In this document: one piece after another, positions 5,155-5,365 of the stretch
Position numbering within the stretch: position 1 is the first letter of the stretch
How the letters are laid out: each line of letters opens with the position of its first letter
Assembly (NCBI GenBank): GCA_947630095.1
Contig: CANRGI010000091.1
Location: 1-5,365 of the forward strand
DNA length: 5,365 nt
Reading direction: 5' to 3'
Source: an uncultured Bacilli bacterium
GTDB taxonomy: Bacteria > Bacillota_I > Bacilli_A > RF39 > UBA660
Notes under the pieces: generated by a model
Databases searched by the model: none
What the model was told of the DNA's origin: nothing
What the model saw: only the letters and a program-made list of their open reading frames with translations
Position numbers and translations under genes: made by a program

Positions 5155-5184
5155 TTGACTTTACCCAAGATAATATGATACACT
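5155..5184 (+). promoter_or_regulatory. Promoter of tRNA-Ala
   Basis: TTGACT (5155-5160), 18-bp spacer, TACACT (5179-5184) preceded by TGA (extended -10). Predicted transcription start is near 5191. The 5' leader of about 26 nt contains a small dyad, CTTGA-n5-TCAAG (5192-5206), and would be removed by RNase P. The 18-bp spacer and the weaker -10 are partly offset by the TGn motif. Confidence 0.6.
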
Positions 5185-5216
5185 TTTTTTGCTTGATTAA
5201 TTCAAGTGCCTACCGT

Positions 5217-5293
5217 GGGGAATTAGCTCAGTTGGCTAGAGCACCTGCCTTGCACGCAGGGGGTCGCGGGTTCAAGTCCCACATTCTCCACCA
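5217..5293 (+). tRNA. tRNA-Ala (anticodon UGC)
   Basis: A 77-nt cloverleaf with encoded CCA. The acceptor GGGGAAT (5217-5223) pairs with ATTCTCC (5283-5289), including the G3-U70 wobble that identifies alanine tRNA, with discriminator A at 5290 and CCA at 5291-5293. The D stem is GCTC/GAGC with GG in the loop. The anticodon stem CCTGC/GCAGG closes loop CTTGCAC, with TGC at 5251-5253, reading GCN alanine codons. The variable loop is GGGTC. The T loop TTCAAGT is normal, but the T stem GCGGG/CCCAC has a C50-A64 mismatch (5267 and 5281). It has its own promoter and a downstream terminator, so it looks monocistronic in this window. It is probably functional. Confidence 0.96.
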
Positions 5294-5305
5294 TTGGGAA
5301 ATCTG

Positions 5306-5321
5306 TTCGAACTATTCGAAC
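5306..5321 (+). repeat. Tandem TTCGAAC direct repeat after tRNA-Ala
   Basis: TTCGAAC occurs at 5306-5312 and 5315-5321, separated by TA, in the 39-nt trailer between the tRNA 3' end and the terminator. The first copy with its preceding G forms the palindrome GTTCGAAC. The words resemble a tRNA T-loop (GTTCGAA), so they may be remnants of a lost tRNA copy. No function is shown. Confidence 0.5.
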
Positions 5322-5332
5322 TTTTGATATAG

Positions 5333-5363
5333 GAATCAATCGAAAGATTGGTTTTTTCTTTTG
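5333..5363 (+). terminator. Intrinsic terminator of tRNA-Ala
   Basis: Stem GAATCAATC (5333-5341) pairs with GATTGGTTT (5346-5354), with G-U wobbles, around a GAAA tetraloop (5342-5345). The run TTTTTTCTTTT follows. It lies 40 nt after the tRNA CCA, closing the transcript within the window. Confidence 0.85.
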
Positions 5364-5365
5364 TT

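Noticed and set aside
5306..5321. TTCGAAC repeats as a LexA operator
   Set aside because: The CGAAC words are in direct, not inverted, orientation and lie after a tRNA, so they do not form the GAAC/GTTC dyad.
5100..5327. Plus-strand open frame of 75 codons
   Set aside because: It runs through the tRNA-Ala promoter and gene. The GELAQLARAPALHAGGRGFKSH stretch is the familiar false translation of a tRNA.
1..5365. CRISPR array, insertion sequence or large inverted repeat
   Set aside because: No spaced repeats of 20 bp or more, transposase-like frame or paired terminal repeats were seen.

Overview
The window is very AT-rich (G+C by eye well under 30%), with AGA arginine codons, strong AGGAGG-type ribosome binding sites and near-consensus sigma-A promoters. 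Together with a spore-coat CotE start next to miaB, this points to a spore-forming Clostridium-like Firmicute. TGG encodes Trp and TGA is used as a stop, so the code is the standard bacterial one. I cannot name the species.

Left block, minus strand (1-2855). Reading right to left: a 105-aa protein of unknown function, a 284-aa membrane-anchored or secreted coiled-coil protein, MiaB (tRNA ms2i6A37 methylthiotransferase), and the first 32 codons of a CotE-like spore-coat protein cut by the window edge. miaB next to cotE is a familiar clostridial order, usually followed by mutS and mutL, which would lie off the left edge. The coiled-coil gene and miaB each have their own promoter. The miaB -35 box lies inside the terminator of the coiled-coil gene, and the -35 box of the coiled-coil gene covers the stop codon of the 105-aa gene.

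Middle block, plus strand (2914-4544). A well-formed promoter drives a Y-family translesion DNA polymerase of the UvrX/YqjW/DinB type, followed 10 bp later by a YolD-like small protein. This is a recognised pair in Firmicutes. The polymerase has its catalytic D and DE residues and a QLNLF sliding-clamp motif. No classical LexA box is visible.

Right block (4534-5365). A small transglutaminase-fold (Cys-His-Asp) protein on the minus strand converges on yolD with an 11-bp overlap of coding ends. It is followed by a plus-strand tRNA-Ala(UGC) with its own promoter and terminator. The tRNA has the G3-U70 alanine identity pair but a C-A mismatch in the T stem.

I see no mobile element, CRISPR array or obviously new multi-gene system. 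The least explained parts are the two hypothetical proteins at 1631-2855, the transglutaminase-like protein, and several small promoter-embedded repeats. For miaB, the polymerase and the transglutaminase-like gene, promoter and RBS positions argue for a start downstream of the longest open frame.
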